A stretch of DNA of 64,000 nucleotides from assembly GCA_963169105.1 (NCBI GenBank), contig OY720640.1:54623527-54687526 (forward strand), given 5' to 3'. The position numbers were made by a program, and so were the translations under genes. This document shows positions 11,280 through 22,420 of the stretch, piece after piece (within the stretch, counting starts at the first letter, position 1; each line of letters opens with the position of its first letter). The notes under the pieces are model-generated. The model saw nothing but the letters and a program-made list of their open reading frames with translations. It ran no database searches and had not been told where the DNA came from. The stretch comes from Ceriagrion tenellum (taxonomy: Eukaryota; Arthropoda; Insecta; Odonata; Coenagrionidae).

Positions 11280-11905
11280 TCAAAGAGAGATAAGGGAGAT
11301 TGATAAGGAAGGATTTCGGGGGGCGGGAGGGAGGGAGTGGAGATGTGGGAGGGGGACGTATCGGGTGATGTTTGCCTGTGGGTGAAGGAGAGGGGGGATA
11401 GGATAGAAGGGGTGGGGTTTCCGTGTGTATGTATGTGGATAGATGGGTGGGAAATTTATGGGTGTGTTTGTAGGGTGGGAGCACGGGAGGGAAGGGGGTA
11501 GGGCGCGGGGGCTCGAGGAGTCGAAGGAGGAAATCGAAATTCATTTCGTTCGATATATGCGAGTGCCAGAGACAGACGCGGGACTCGTTTCTCTCTCCCT
11601 CCTCCTCATCCCGGAATACGTCCCGCGATGGCCTACCCTCCTCCTCTCCCCCTCTGGCCTTTTTCCCCTCAATTTCCTTCTCTTTGGCCGCGCCCATACA
11701 TATATATTCCCGTGGCTTGTTTTCGCCTTCCATCCTCCCTCGAGGAGCGCGCCTCGCTGGATCTCATTCCGCGTCTGTCATTTCCCTCTTCCCCTCTCTC
11801 GGCTGGCGCCGACGTCTTCCCCCTCCCCACCCGCGATTGGTCCACGGCAGAGGTGGGCGCCGGCGACATTTTTCGCCCTGTGGCGGCTGCCCGAGCCTTT
11901 TGAGG
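11280..11905. other. Purine-to-pyrimidine GC island with G-quadruplex motif
   Basis: The + strand is A/G-rich at 11280-11530 and C/T-rich at 11590-11880. At 11318-11335 a six-G run is followed by three GGG runs with single-base spacers, a textbook G-quadruplex motif with one-base loops. Overlapping open frames on both strands (166 codons on -, 169 on +) follow from the composition and show no family resemblance. Confidence 0.6.
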
Positions 11906-12319
11906 GACCGGTTTGCTTCATGTACATGAGGTGGTTGGCTCAGCGAATATGAGAACTTTGGTCCCCTTCACGTTAAACAGAGGAGTATCATTTAACTTTT
12001 GGCGATTGTGTCGCGACTGCATGAACAAAAAATAAATAAGATATCACGCCTTTTTAGCAATACTAAAAGGAAAAAAATATACCATTTTTTTTAAATATCG
12101 GAGATGTCTTAGAAGTTTATTTAGCGACGTTTTATGTCTTTCTTCCATCAGTCTCGGCGGCGTTATTCCAGAGAATGTTAAACCAAAGGTACAGTTCCGG
12201 CATATCTTCTTGGGTTTTACATTGAAGTGTTGTTGGGTATGTCGCCCATTGAAACGCGGAAGCAAAGGAAGAATATAACGTAGTTGAATGATGTTTTTGC
12301 TGGAGTCGAGGCTGTGCAG
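11906..12319. other. Non-coding stretch, nothing recognised
   Basis: AT-rich; short minus-strand frames of 69 and 92 codons at 12044-12341 have no identifiable content, though they lie just 3' of the RTE fragment and may include its untranslated end. Confidence 0.4.
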
Positions 12320-13020
12320 CACGAATTATATCCTTCATCATAGATTGTTCAATCCTAAGATTGGTTGACTGCAGTCCTCCACCCTTCCCTATCTAATTCA
12401 AGTTCCCTTTCCTCCTGATATCTCTTCCCATGTACTCAAATCTTTATTTGGTCCATGAACTTATTCTTTGGTCTTTCTCTGGGGACTTTTCCCTCTTTTT
12501 TACCTTCAACTATGTTCTTCATAAACCAAATTGTGTCTCGGGGTGTGCCCAATCCATCTAGTTCTTCTATTCTCTATGGTGTTCCATATGGTCTACTCCT
12601 CGTTTACTCATCGGTACACTTCATCATTTCTTATTTTGTCATTCCAATTAATCCTCAGCATCCTCCTTCAGCACCAGGTTTCGAAGGCTTTTATTCTGTT
12701 CTGGTCAGCTTTTCCAATGCTCCTTGCTTCCGATCCATCGAGTGCTACGCTCCACGCGAATGTTTTCACACAGTTTCCTCGTTCGCAGTTCTATCTTCTG
12801 TGAGCTCAGCAGTTGTCGTTTTCCCATGAACTCATTCTTAGCTTGGGATATTCTTAGCATGATGCTTGTTGTACTTCTTTCGTCCAACGTGATGGTACCT
12901 TGGAGGAAGGAATCCACTTGCTCTAATTTCTCTCCTCTCAGGGCGACTTCTACATGCAGCTTATCTCTCCCGCATTCTAAGAATTTAGTCTTCGTCTTAC
13001 TTATTATATCCACATGATTT
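12320..13020 (-). mobile_element. RTE-like LINE, C-terminal fragment (pseudogene)
   Basis: The minus-strand frame 13013-12705 encodes TKFLECGR, GEKLEQVDSF, TITLDERSTTSI, RISQAKNEFMGKRQLLSS and KIELRTRK, the familiar segment after the catalytic RT motifs in insect RTE-like LINEs. After a stop the read continues in a neighbouring frame with RIKAFETWC, RRMLRINWNDKIRNDEVY, ENRRTRWIGH and, near 12370, WRTAVNQS, the usual C-terminal tail. Several stops (one in place of the Trp of the WCWRRM motif) and at least one frameshift break it. The catalytic RT core and endonuclease are absent, so it is a 5'-truncated dead copy. Confidence 0.75.
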
Positions 13021-16000
13021 CCTTTTTAAACCATTGATGGTTTTTTTACTTTTGTGGTTAACTAGTAATCCCTAAATACCGCGCTTAGTTTTTATTGCAT
13101 CGTGTTATTTACTAATGCCTTGATGGCTCCTAATTTGAACACCAAAGCCAGTTTTCATTATCATACTTGTAATTCTTCAAGATGCAATTGATATTAGTAT
13201 ACTGATGGCTATTGTTTTTCCTAGTCTTATAAATGAGCCTCTAGTGTGCCATTTTGCACAGGGTTTATTTCTGCCATCCACGGAGTTGAATGTTAGGGAA
13301 AATTGTGTGGCAAAATAATGAAATCTGAGAGGTTTGTGAATGCGTCAACTCGCGTATACTTTTCCCCTTTGTTAGCGAAATTACGGCCCTCTGTTGACGA
13401 TTTGCCTATCCACCCTCTCCGCGACAGTTTTTGCGCATGGTTGAAGGGTGTATTCACTACGAGCGTAATTCTTCAAATCATTTTGCTTTAATTTCATCAA
13501 AAAAACTCGCGTGGCGCACATTTCCTGTGGCAGTTTCCGGAGAAAATGTGGTAATGATATCTTTCCCCCTTTGTCGAAAGCCGTTTTTACCCATTGATAA
13601 CGTTTTCTCTTTTTTTTAATCGCTTGTCAGTGGAGGAGGTGATTCATCAAGGGTTATTTGAAGAGACTCGGTTCCAAGAAGCCGAGTTATTTTCACTGTG
13701 GGCGTAATGTTGGTCGGGTTAACAGACGTCTGTCTCTCTGCGTCTGAGATCTGCGCTCCAACGACCGCCCTTTATGATAAGTTGTAAGCACTGCCGTAAA
13801 AAGATACCATGAAATTGTCGAAAAAGAAATAGCCTTGGGTTTTAAAGACGGTGATAACTTTTATCATACTCTCGCAGTTTTTCGATGGGAATCTTTTTGA
13901 TGCGTCTTGTTAAAGGGAATGTTCTCTTTTTCTCCAAATCTTCGTTATCCGAAACCCACGACGCCCTTCATCCCTGTCTTTTCTCAGTTTCTTTTTCCAG
14001 TACCGTTCTTTTTTATGGTTGCTGTCGTAACACTCCCTCCTACACGTCCTTAACAGGCGGTTTCAAGACTGTATGCAGGTGTAGAGATGTGTTTTTTTTA
14101 CATGTTTTCACTTCCAAAATCATCTGTGATGGTAGAAGTTTTCTGTATTTCAGGAAGTGTGAGTAATCAGTGCAGGTTGTCTAAGGTGCATCTAAGCACA
14201 AAAACTTGTTTACTCTTCCTCAGTAACGTCCTAATTTTAGCTATCACGGTAATTAGTTTTCATTCCAAAGATTGGTTTGCTGTTGCTCTCCATTCCTGTT
14301 TCTATCAACCAGCCACTTAAGTGCACCACGACTCTTGAACTAAACTTCTTTCGTAATTTGTTGATGCATTCCATTTTTGGTTTTCATCTTTTCTTTTTTT
14401 CCCTGTACATTTCTCCCTCCATTAATGTTTTCAAGAAGCCATTATCGTGCAAAATATGACCAGTATGTTTTTTCTTGTCTTCTTCCAAGAGTTATTCGTG
14501 AAATAATTTTCTTTCAAAATGTTTCTAAGCACTTTTTTGTTGGTGATTCTCTCCGTCAATATAGTTTCATTCTTCGTCACTTTTTCGTTGCTTCCAATTT
14601 ATTGTGCCGTACAACTATTTTTGTCGGGTGAGTTGGTTTAGAAGCTCATGACGTACCTTTTAGTGAGTAAATTGCTGCAATACCTTTCGATATCACTCTC
14701 CCGGTGGTCCCCAACTTCCGAGTTCGGTGTAAAATATTTTGGTGCGAAGTTTGTTCAATCGGATTTTATTCAACTGAAATCCACCAGTGCGCGTTACTGT
14801 GCTCGGATGTTGTGTTCACAGCTGCAGACTTCGCTCAAGAGGTGAATGAACGCGAGCTGCGGCCACGTAATTGGTGCGCCGAAGCAGATGGAGTGAATGT
14901 TTTTGAAGCGTGCATCACAAGAGGCCAATTTCAATCCCGTGTGCCTCCCCAGGTTTTTTTTGCTCTCTTTAAGCCTACGTCGCGTAACTAGACACTTAGT
15001 GGTTTGCGGAAAAGAGTGGCCCATTCTGCCCATCGTGATTCTGTAAATATGCACGAATTAAAAAAAATCGCCGGGAATTCCTGTTTTTTTTCGCTTTTTC
15101 TCCGACGTTTTACAAGTTTGCCTTCCGCCGAATTATGGCAACGTCACGCTTCCGTGGACTAGAAGCGAAATCCTCCCTCCAGAAGCTATCGGAATGCATA
15201 TTTCGGACCGGCGCGGTGGCGTAACTCGGCCCGGCACCTGCGCTGCTGCTGCTGTCGTAATTGTTAGCCACAGTTGCCTGCCTTCAATTCGCGGCGGTTG
15301 GAAATGATATTGCGTCTCACTGAAGTGGCTTTGGCTTCTCTTTGCCGGTCCCCAGGGGATTGATATCCATAAAGAACACACTTAGCACACACGCGGCTCA
15401 TAGGTCGGGTGAGTAGCCGCACCATTTTGCAGGACGTGGCAATTTTTTGGCGAATTTCGTAATTGTGCTCCCTTACCGGCTCCCGTGGTGCAGAGTTGTA
15501 CCGCATTCACGGATGTTTTTTCTCCTGTGTAGAAGTTTCATTGGATAGGTTTAAGTGCGCTTGAGGTTTCTTTGAATGAATCATTTCCGCTTAGTAGAGT
15601 GACATTTCTGCGGAATGTGCATATTCCCGTCCGTCGGAAAGTATACCAATTTGAAATACTGACAGCTCTATATTATTCATGCATGCTTGCATATTATGTA
15701 TAATTGTAGCTCTTACTCTATGTTAAACAGACTTGATGAGTACGTTTAAGAATAATGACTCTGTGCAGTGTAATTACCGAACCCATTCGTTTGCTGAAAA
15801 TAACGCGGTACTTTTTTTATTGCATTTGACGATCGTTAAATTTTGCCGTATATCCTATTGGTGTGTCTCATTACTCGCGGATAAGATGATAAACTTTTTT
15901 TCAAATCTTCAGGGGGTCAATTTTAGTAAACGCTGGAATAGATCTTGTGTTTTCAAAATAGATTGTAAATAGATGTAATGTTTCTTGTCTAAGATAGCCG

Positions 16001-16056
16001 AATAAAATAAATAAATTTTTTGTCGCTTAGTATTTACCATGCGATAATTTTGTGAC
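13021..16056. other. Long non-coding stretch, nothing recognised
   Basis: About 3 kb with only short frames (longest 97 codons) and no tRNA-like boxes, inverted ends or retroelement motifs that I could identify. Pyrimidine-rich on the + strand from 13860 to 14640. Consistent with intron. Confidence 0.5.
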
Positions 16057-16150
16057 TGAATTCCCTCTCTCTTCTTTTCAGGTGAGCTTTGTGGTCCTGT
16101 TGTGCAGAAATGGTTCTTGATCCTGAATCAGGCTATCGGTTTTTGTAAGT
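16057..16150 (+). promoter_or_regulatory. Candidate recursive splice site (ratchet point) with downstream donor
   Basis: A pyrimidine tract (CCCTCTCTCTTCTTTTCAG ending at 16081) is joined directly to GTGAGC (16082-16087). An acceptor fused to a donor with no exon between is the form of recursive splice sites in long fly introns. A second donor, GTAAGT, lies at 16145-16150, so 16082-16144 (63 bases) could be recognised as a temporary RS-exon. That segment is open in one frame (begins ELCGPVVQKW) and also holds an ATG at 16110 followed by VLDPESGYRF, so an ordinary small exon using the acceptor at 16081 or the CAG at 16105-16107 is an alternative. Confidence 0.5.
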
Positions 16151-17250
16151 GTTTAATCTGTTCTTGTAACCTGTCGAGGATTGGGAACGTTCATTATTTT
16201 CTCGCGGTTTCCAAGTATATTTCCAGTTTTCTTCGCCTGAATTTATATCTAAGGATGAAGGGTTAAAGAGCCAATAGGAAAATCTTATTTGCAACTTTTT
16301 CCTTAATGTTCGTGCTTTATTATTCAGTGGTATAGTAACTGAAGAGGGCTCTTACGTATCCATATTTTAACAAATACTTGGTGATTTTCAATAATTATTT
16401 ATTATTGCAAAAAGTACAAAATATTATATGAAAGTAAAGTTTTTTTAGGAAGTTACGAATTTCATGTCGTCTGAAATCCTTAACTGTTGTTCCCTTACTC
16501 TTTTTTTATGAATGGCGCCGTTTTGTTCCAATCAATCGGCATTAGAGCAACATCGTGTCTTCTCTTCAGGACTGAAGCTATCTTTCATTTGGTGCATATA
16601 CACCGCAAATTGGAAACATATCCGCCTTCCATTATATTAGCATTGATATACCTAATAGTCCGCAGAATCTATTAATTATTTAATTTGCGTTATCAAGGTG
16701 AGCTGAAGAAACTTTGCCAATGACATTTTCTAGCCAATGGGCAACTTTAAGGGGGTGGGGGGTCCCCCGGAAAAAAAATTGAACTTATATTTCTTGTGAC
16801 CACCCTAGTGGTCACCTAGCGGTGACGTGAGCCTCAGGTGATGAAAATCAGGGCTGGTCTTATTGGCACAATGTAGAGATATGGTTCCCTGGAAGCGCGA
16901 GTGTGTCTTTTCTAATTTACTAAGAGTTTATCCGCATAGTAAGGTCCGATTTAATCTTCCGCTCAATTGATTCGTCGCATGTTGCCGATCGCTGACACCG
17001 GCCGATTCCAGCTCCAGATAAACGCTTTGCTGATTTTGGGATACTGCGCTCGCGTCAAGACGTGTGTGATAGGGCGGAGCAGCTGATTGATATTCCTGGT
17101 ATTACCTCGTTTATGGCTCATGTGTCATTCTTTAGTTCTCTGCTCTCCACTAATCGCCATCCAGTGATTGCCCGAAGTTCTTTAACAGTTACTAGTTCAA
17201 GGAAAACTTAGATCACAGAAATGAGAGGTATATTACTGGAGAGCTTTTGA
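16151..17250. other. Non-coding stretch with a small palindrome
   Basis: A perfect short palindrome, GTGACCAC/GTGGTCAC with a four-base loop, lies at 16797-16816 just after a G-run/C-run patch at 16750-16770. Nothing else was recognised. Confidence 0.45.
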
Positions 17251-17458
17251 GGTAGTTTGAGCGAAATATCATTTCACCTGGAAATCAATGAATTTAGTCT
17301 CATTTTAACGAAAAATATCTTACTCTTTCAAAGATTCTTGCCAGTCTGTTGTGGTCTCTCGCCGCGAGCGGACGTCTCTCCGCTGCGAGCCTGAGGCCAA
17401 GGTCGTGTTATGCAATACTGAGTGACTTAGCATTGGGCATATACATACAACCATCGAA

Positions 17459-18034
17459 ATGCCTCGATGTAACTTTTGCAAAAAATCAATTCGTGCTACA
17501 GTTTACGTGTCTTGTGTGGATTGCCGCAATAACTTTCACGGGAACTGTCTGGATAAACCTCTAGATAGTGGTGAAATAGAGGCGATTCACGACAGCAAAC
17601 AAAACTGGAGGTGCAGTGATTGTAGCCAGGCAAGAAGACTGAGCATGAATATGGATCGGGAGACTGTTGACCAACGGAACGTATCCAGCGATTTTCCAAG
17701 TGACGAGGGATAACGCTTGTTCAGGGAGATTAAAAAAGATCTGAAAACAACAGAATCCAATTTAGCAGATTCTATCTCCAAGTTGTATGAAAGGTTAGAT
17801 TAATCGGTTAAGATTATCGAATCTTTAGGAAAGCGACTGGATGAATGCAATATTAAAGTGGATTCTCTTCATAGTGAAAATTTATCACTAAAGAAGCAAC
17901 TCGCATTGCAGTGTTATCGTTCATGTGAGCTGGAACAACGTACACGTACAATCCTACACGTACTATCACAAAAACACAGCGGAATTGCTCGAACTCATTC
18001 TTTTTTGAACCAGTCACGTCACCTGAAATATTGA
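17459..18034 (+). pseudogene. LINE ORF1 remnant, PHD finger plus coiled coil
   Basis: The first 84 codons hold a C4HC3 zinc finger: CNFC, then C..C (SCVDC), H..C (FHGNC) and WRCSDC, the PHD-type finger known from ORF1 of CR1-group LINEs. After a TAA at 17711-17713 the same frame runs on through IKKDLKTTESNLADSISKL, a second TAA at 17801, and SLHSENLSLKKQL, a heptad-like coiled-coil stretch, then ELEQRTR, to a stop near 18034. Two in-frame stops and a truncated end mark it as a pseudogene. The ORF1 product would bind element RNA; this is known of the family, not shown here. Confidence 0.75.
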
Positions 18035-18058
18035 AATATTAGCGCCCTCCCCTCACAA

Positions 18059-19562
18059 AAATCTGCAGAATGTGACGGCATTAATGCACATCTCTTAAAA
18101 TTTATAATTGTAGATATAGTGGATGCCTAGTGAATACTTTGTCATATTTATAATTTAAGTCTTACTAAAGGTGTATTCCCTAGTATGTTGAAAAGAGCTG
18201 TTGTCATTCCCATACACAAAAAAGGTGATCGGTTAATTATGCACAATTACCGGCCAATTTCCTTTTGTCTGTGTTTGCTATAGTGTTTGAAAAACTTGTT
18301 AAAAAGAGGTTACTGTCTTTCCTGGACAAATATGAATACTTCAGTAACAAACAGTTTGGGTTTCGGAGCGGGAAAGGAACAGAGGAAGCATTGGAAAATT
18401 TCATGATCCCCATCTATGAGGGCATTAACTGCAATCAACGCACAGCTAGCCTATTTGTAGATATTAAAAAAGCATTCGATACGTTAGATCATACGATCTT
18501 AATTGAGAAATAAATGCAAGTTGGTATTCGTGGTACTCCTCTAGAATGGTTTACTAGTCCTCTAGAATGGTAGGTTACGGTGAGCTACTTGTTACTATCT
18601 CAATGTGTAATGGCTAACAATAGCTATAGTAACTCTGAATTTATTCGTTGTGGTGTTCCACAAGGCTCTGTATTGGGGCCGGTTTTATTTTTTATTTATA
18701 ATAATGACTTATGTGAATACGCTTTCCAAGGACGACTGACTGCCTTTGCTGACGATCTGGCTATATCGTATGAAGGTGTGAACTGAGAAGTTATACAACA
18801 TAACATGCAATTGAATGTGAACACACTGAGCAATTGGTTTGTAACTAACAAACTTCAATTAAGTGAAAAAACTAAATTCCTCTATTTTAATGTTTGTAAT
18901 CGCTACAACATCAATTGGAATGTGGTATATCACTCTTCGGAGTGTACACCAGTTGCCTGCAGAAAGTGTATAACAATAGAACGGGTTACTGACTTTAGGT
19001 ATTTGGGGATTCACCTCGATCAACATTTGAAATGGGAACAAGATATAAACACAATTAGAAATAGTCTAATCTATTGTAAAACTAAACTATACTTTATTCG
19101 CAACAAATGTCCAATGCATTTTTTCAAAACCATCTGTTATGTACTAGCATACTTTAAAATGAACTAAGGATTAATATGTTGGCGAGGAGCCTATCAAAAT
19201 TCTCTAATAAGGGCGGAAAATGTACTTAAGGGTATTGTCCGAGTGATAGCCCGAAAAGGTCGTTTTGAACGGTCCTTCCCCATTTTCAAAACATCAGGAC
19301 TTTTACCGCTAAGGCACCTCTTTATATTCAAGGTCTTGAAATTATTTTTTATTCGAAGTGGCAATTTGCTGAAAATATCTCAGAAACCACATTCCTATTC
19401 ACTTAGAAATCATTGTTTTGCCGAAGCCCTATCTTACTCTGTATAAACGATCTTTCATATATATAGGGCCAAAGGCATTAAACATGTTACCTTCTCCTAT
19501 CAAAAATGCAAAGATTGTAAGTGGATTTTTAAATAGACTAAAAACTTGGCTATTAAATATAT
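18059..19562 (+). pseudogene. LINE reverse transcriptase remnant
   Basis: Starts with the RT fingers (CDGINAHLLK, KGVFPSMLKRAVVIPIHKK, NYRPIS), then after a one-base frameshift near 18262 runs in one frame: FGFRSGKGT (18355), motif A FVDIKKAFDTLDH (D at 18460), motif B GVPQGSVLGP (18652) and motif C FADD (18745-18756), then thumb and tail to YKRSFIYIGPKALN and LKTWLL. All catalytic aspartates are kept. In-frame stops lie at 18511, about 18571, 18784 (TGA where Trp is expected) and 19165, and there is a further frameshift near 19445. A 14-base direct repeat (18537-18550, 18558-18571) adds seven codons before the second stop. No endonuclease precedes it. Confidence 0.8.
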
Positions 19563-20570
19563 AAAATGTATGTTTCATTTTTTGTTAACTAAGTTCTTGA
19601 TTGTACTGGATACTGAACACTGAAATACATGTGCGTGGTTCTTAAGGTGTCTAGAAACATGGCCATTGTATGTATAAAATGTTTATTTCTTTTTTATAAT
19701 TAAATTTTTGATCGTACTGGTCACTGAATACTGTAATATATGTGTGTGATTCGTAAGTTGTTTAGAAACATGGCCATTGAATATGGAAAATGTTTGTTTC
19801 TTTCTTAATTAAATTATTTATTATACTGGCTATGGAATACTGAATTATAAGTGTGTGATTCACCATATTCATCGAATATAGAAAATGTAAACTGTTTCTT
19901 CTTTCTTAAATAAGTTATTGATTGTACTGGTATTGAATATTGCATTAGATGTGAGTTATTATCTGTAAAGTATTGCATTATTTCATGTTGATGGTATCCC
20001 CACCCAAAGACCGATTGCCTTGGGGGACACTTGGCTCCATTTTGTTTTGTATGCGCTTAAGAATATGTATATTTTTCCACGGAGAAATAAATTTCAATTT
20101 CAATACCAAAATATCAGCTCCTTACCGCACTACTTTCTGAGATTTTTGGCAGATAATAGTAGCCCTTTTTCATGGGAAATGGTAGGTTACGCTCTTCAGA
20201 GAGACCTAGTTTAAAAAATGAGGCATTTTTAACTTCTAGATCTTGTCAAAATATTAACAACGTGTAGTTCATATGTTTTACGGACTATTTTTTTAAAATA
20301 AATCATATTGTAACCACAGTAATTTTTCCGAATCGCATAACACCCGTTGTGAAGGAGTTTTGAACATACCGCGTGAAAAAAATTAGTTAAACCAACGATT
20401 TACGTGGATATATTTATTTGATTACCTAGAATTTCAGTCATGTACAAATATATTATTGTACTATTAATTATGTAGGATTTAATTCATGCTACCTATAGCT
20501 GTTAAAATTAAAACGTATAATTAAAATATGATCTCCATTATGAGTAGGGAAGTATCTCGCTCAAACTACC

Positions 20571-21889
20571 TTCAAAGGTTTTACCAGTTTGTTCGAGTTC
20601 TAGGGCTCGCTGAAGGAAAATCAGATTATATTTTTGTGACGTTCTAGCCGAGTGCGTATCCAAAGATAATGGTTAAAAATCAGTTGCCTCCATTGTATAT
20701 ACCTAGTAATTACTTTTCACAGTTTTACTGAAACAATTGTTAAATCATTTCCAGTATTTTATATTATTTAGGAATAATAATATTAAATTGCAGCCTATAC
20801 AATTTTTTTTGTTGCATATAAAATGCATATAAAATTTTGATGCATATAAAAAATTTTCTTTGTTGAATTTTTTAATATAGATCAATTTTGAATGCAGTCA
20901 TTTCTACAGAGATTTTTTTGGCATGGTATGCGAGTAAATGAGGCTACAGTGAGACCATTACACCTACAGGCTGCAATTGTTACCAACAAAGTGAATGAAT
21001 CTGTTGATGAAGAGTGGTGGGATGTTATAGGCCGTGAAGTGTGTTTGGTAAACGGGAAAGGGAAGATAGGAAAGATTCCTGGGTGAATAGGATTGAAAAT
21101 ATTGGTATACAATGCCAGACGGTGGAGAATATTAAGGATAATGATATCTCCTTCTACACTTAAGTTAGTTGTAGAAAGTTGTTTCTTTACTAGTTGCAGG
21201 TCTTTGATTTGTGTATAATTTACATTTGCATTGTACAGTAAAAGTTTTACAGTGAAAAAGAGCACTATGACAATTCCTTAACTAAAATTCGCTGTATTAT
21301 TTTATGTATTATTTGATGAGTTAATCGGTGGCCCTGCTTTATTATTGTACTTGTGTTTCTTGATGAGCTCAAGATGTTGAGGAATAAATTACAAAAGCAT
21401 CATTTAGCACTAGGGTGTTCCCTGTCAAGGGTTTTACGGTTATTTGCAGCTGTCTATAGTAATTAAGTCGAATTATAGCGGGTCCGTTCATGTGTTACAC
21501 CTAGTAAGAAGTAATGATGAACTAGATTTGAAAATATTTGAGTATTTGAATAAAACGAATATTTTCTTATCTTTGTCGTAAACCACCGCCCGCACAACGC
21601 CTCAAATGAAATGATTGAAGTCTTCGGACGGTGCATTGGTGCAAGAAACTATTTCAGTTCGTTGTACTCGTGGTTAAGAAAAACACTTCCTCAAATGACA
21701 CATGCAGATGACACGGATAGCCGTATGTATTCATCTGTATTTGCGGCACTTATCTCTAATGACTTTGTCTCGCACTTCCGTGAGTGACCTCACCAGCATC
21801 GCGCGATACGCCTGTCTCCCTTCGGTTAACTTCTACTCCGTATTCATCATTACTCTTGTTCGTTCTATCTCGCAATACTCCCTTTAAAG
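20571..21889. other. Non-coding stretch, nothing recognised
   Basis: Very AT-rich from 20680 to 20890. A 127-codon minus-strand frame at 20882-21265 and a 64-codon frame on + overlap and have no recognisable domain. Confidence 0.45.
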
Positions 21890-21892
21890 TGT

Positions 21893-21965
21893 AGGCGTCC
21901 GTATGATACCGTGGGCATAGGAAAGAGGGGCTTCGGGTTCCAATCCTGGTGAAACATCACTGACC
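21893..21965 (+). repeat. tRNA-like SINE remnant
   Basis: A B-box-like GGGTTCCAATCCTGG lies at about 21937-21951, preceded at a suitable distance by ATGATACCGTGGGC, a poor A box. It looks like a worn tRNA-derived SINE head. The segment continues to about 22080 without a clear end. Confidence 0.3.
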
Positions 21966-22314
21966 CCGTGACCAAAGTCGAATTGCCGCTGTGTTCTGAT
22001 TGCATGAACTTCAGAGGAAGGACCTGGTCGCCCGAATGAAGGAGCTGTCACCAAACACTGTGAGTTTGTGGATATCACCCGCCTTTGACTTTGGTTCGAG
22101 GCAAGCTCTGCTTTTGACAGTCATACTGACTGATGTAAGGACGAATTACGCCCCCTTTTTTTGAGGAGGACTCTTTATCATGGTGTTCTTGATACATTTG
22201 TATATTAGGGAAGCCGTAAACGACGATTTCGAATTATATTGACGGAGTTAGGCGTCTCCTAGTGAAAGTTCATGATGTTAACCATTATTATGAAGTCAGT
22301 ACTATTCCACCCTT

Positions 22315-22420
22315 TTTTATTTGCCCTATCGATTTCAGCTTATTGGTGTCATTTTCAAGGTACATTGACGTCTATATGCCTTGAAAATGACGCCAAGACT
22401 TTCGATCGGGCAAATGAAAA
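22315..22420. repeat. Long hairpin, arms about 42-46 bases
   Basis: Bases 22315-22360 (ending ATTGGTGTCATTTTCAAGG) and 22379-22420 (starting CCTTGAAAATGACGCCAA) are imperfect inverted copies around an 18-base loop. The innermost 20 bases pair nearly perfectly. It may be a fold-back MITE; no coding content. Confidence 0.6.

Larger units (their letters stand above)
17336..20099 (+). mobile_element. CR1/L2-like LINE, internally deleted
   Basis: Nearly full length at both ends but lacking the endonuclease region. Order: a 5' untranslated leader (17336-17458), ORF1 with a PHD finger and coiled coil (17459-18034), then directly the start of the RT domain (from about 18059), RT core, C-terminal region to about 19560, and a 3' untranslated region of about 540 bases ending in AATAAATTTC-type sequence. 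It lies inside an older inverted-repeat element, so it is the younger of the two. Stops and one frameshift show it is dead. Related to the minus-strand fragment at 8620-9345. Confidence 0.8.
17251..20570 (+). mobile_element. Inverted-repeat DNA element split by a LINE
   Basis: The left end at 17251 (GGTAGTTTGAGCGAAATATC) and the right end at 20570 (ATCTCGCTCAAACTACC, inverted) are terminal inverted repeats. Bases 17251-17335 and about 20100-20570 align in order with one continuous 554-base copy at 54773-55326 (opposite strand), so the 2.76 kb between them is an insertion, the LINE described next. Without the insertion the element is about 556 bases and non-coding, so MITE-like. Flanks are TTTTGA and TTCAAA. 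The superfamily is not recognised. Confidence 0.7.

Noticed and set aside
11233..11952. Overlapping frames of 166 (-) and 169 (+) codons
   Set aside because: Products of purine/pyrimidine bias; both strands open at once and no recognisable motif.
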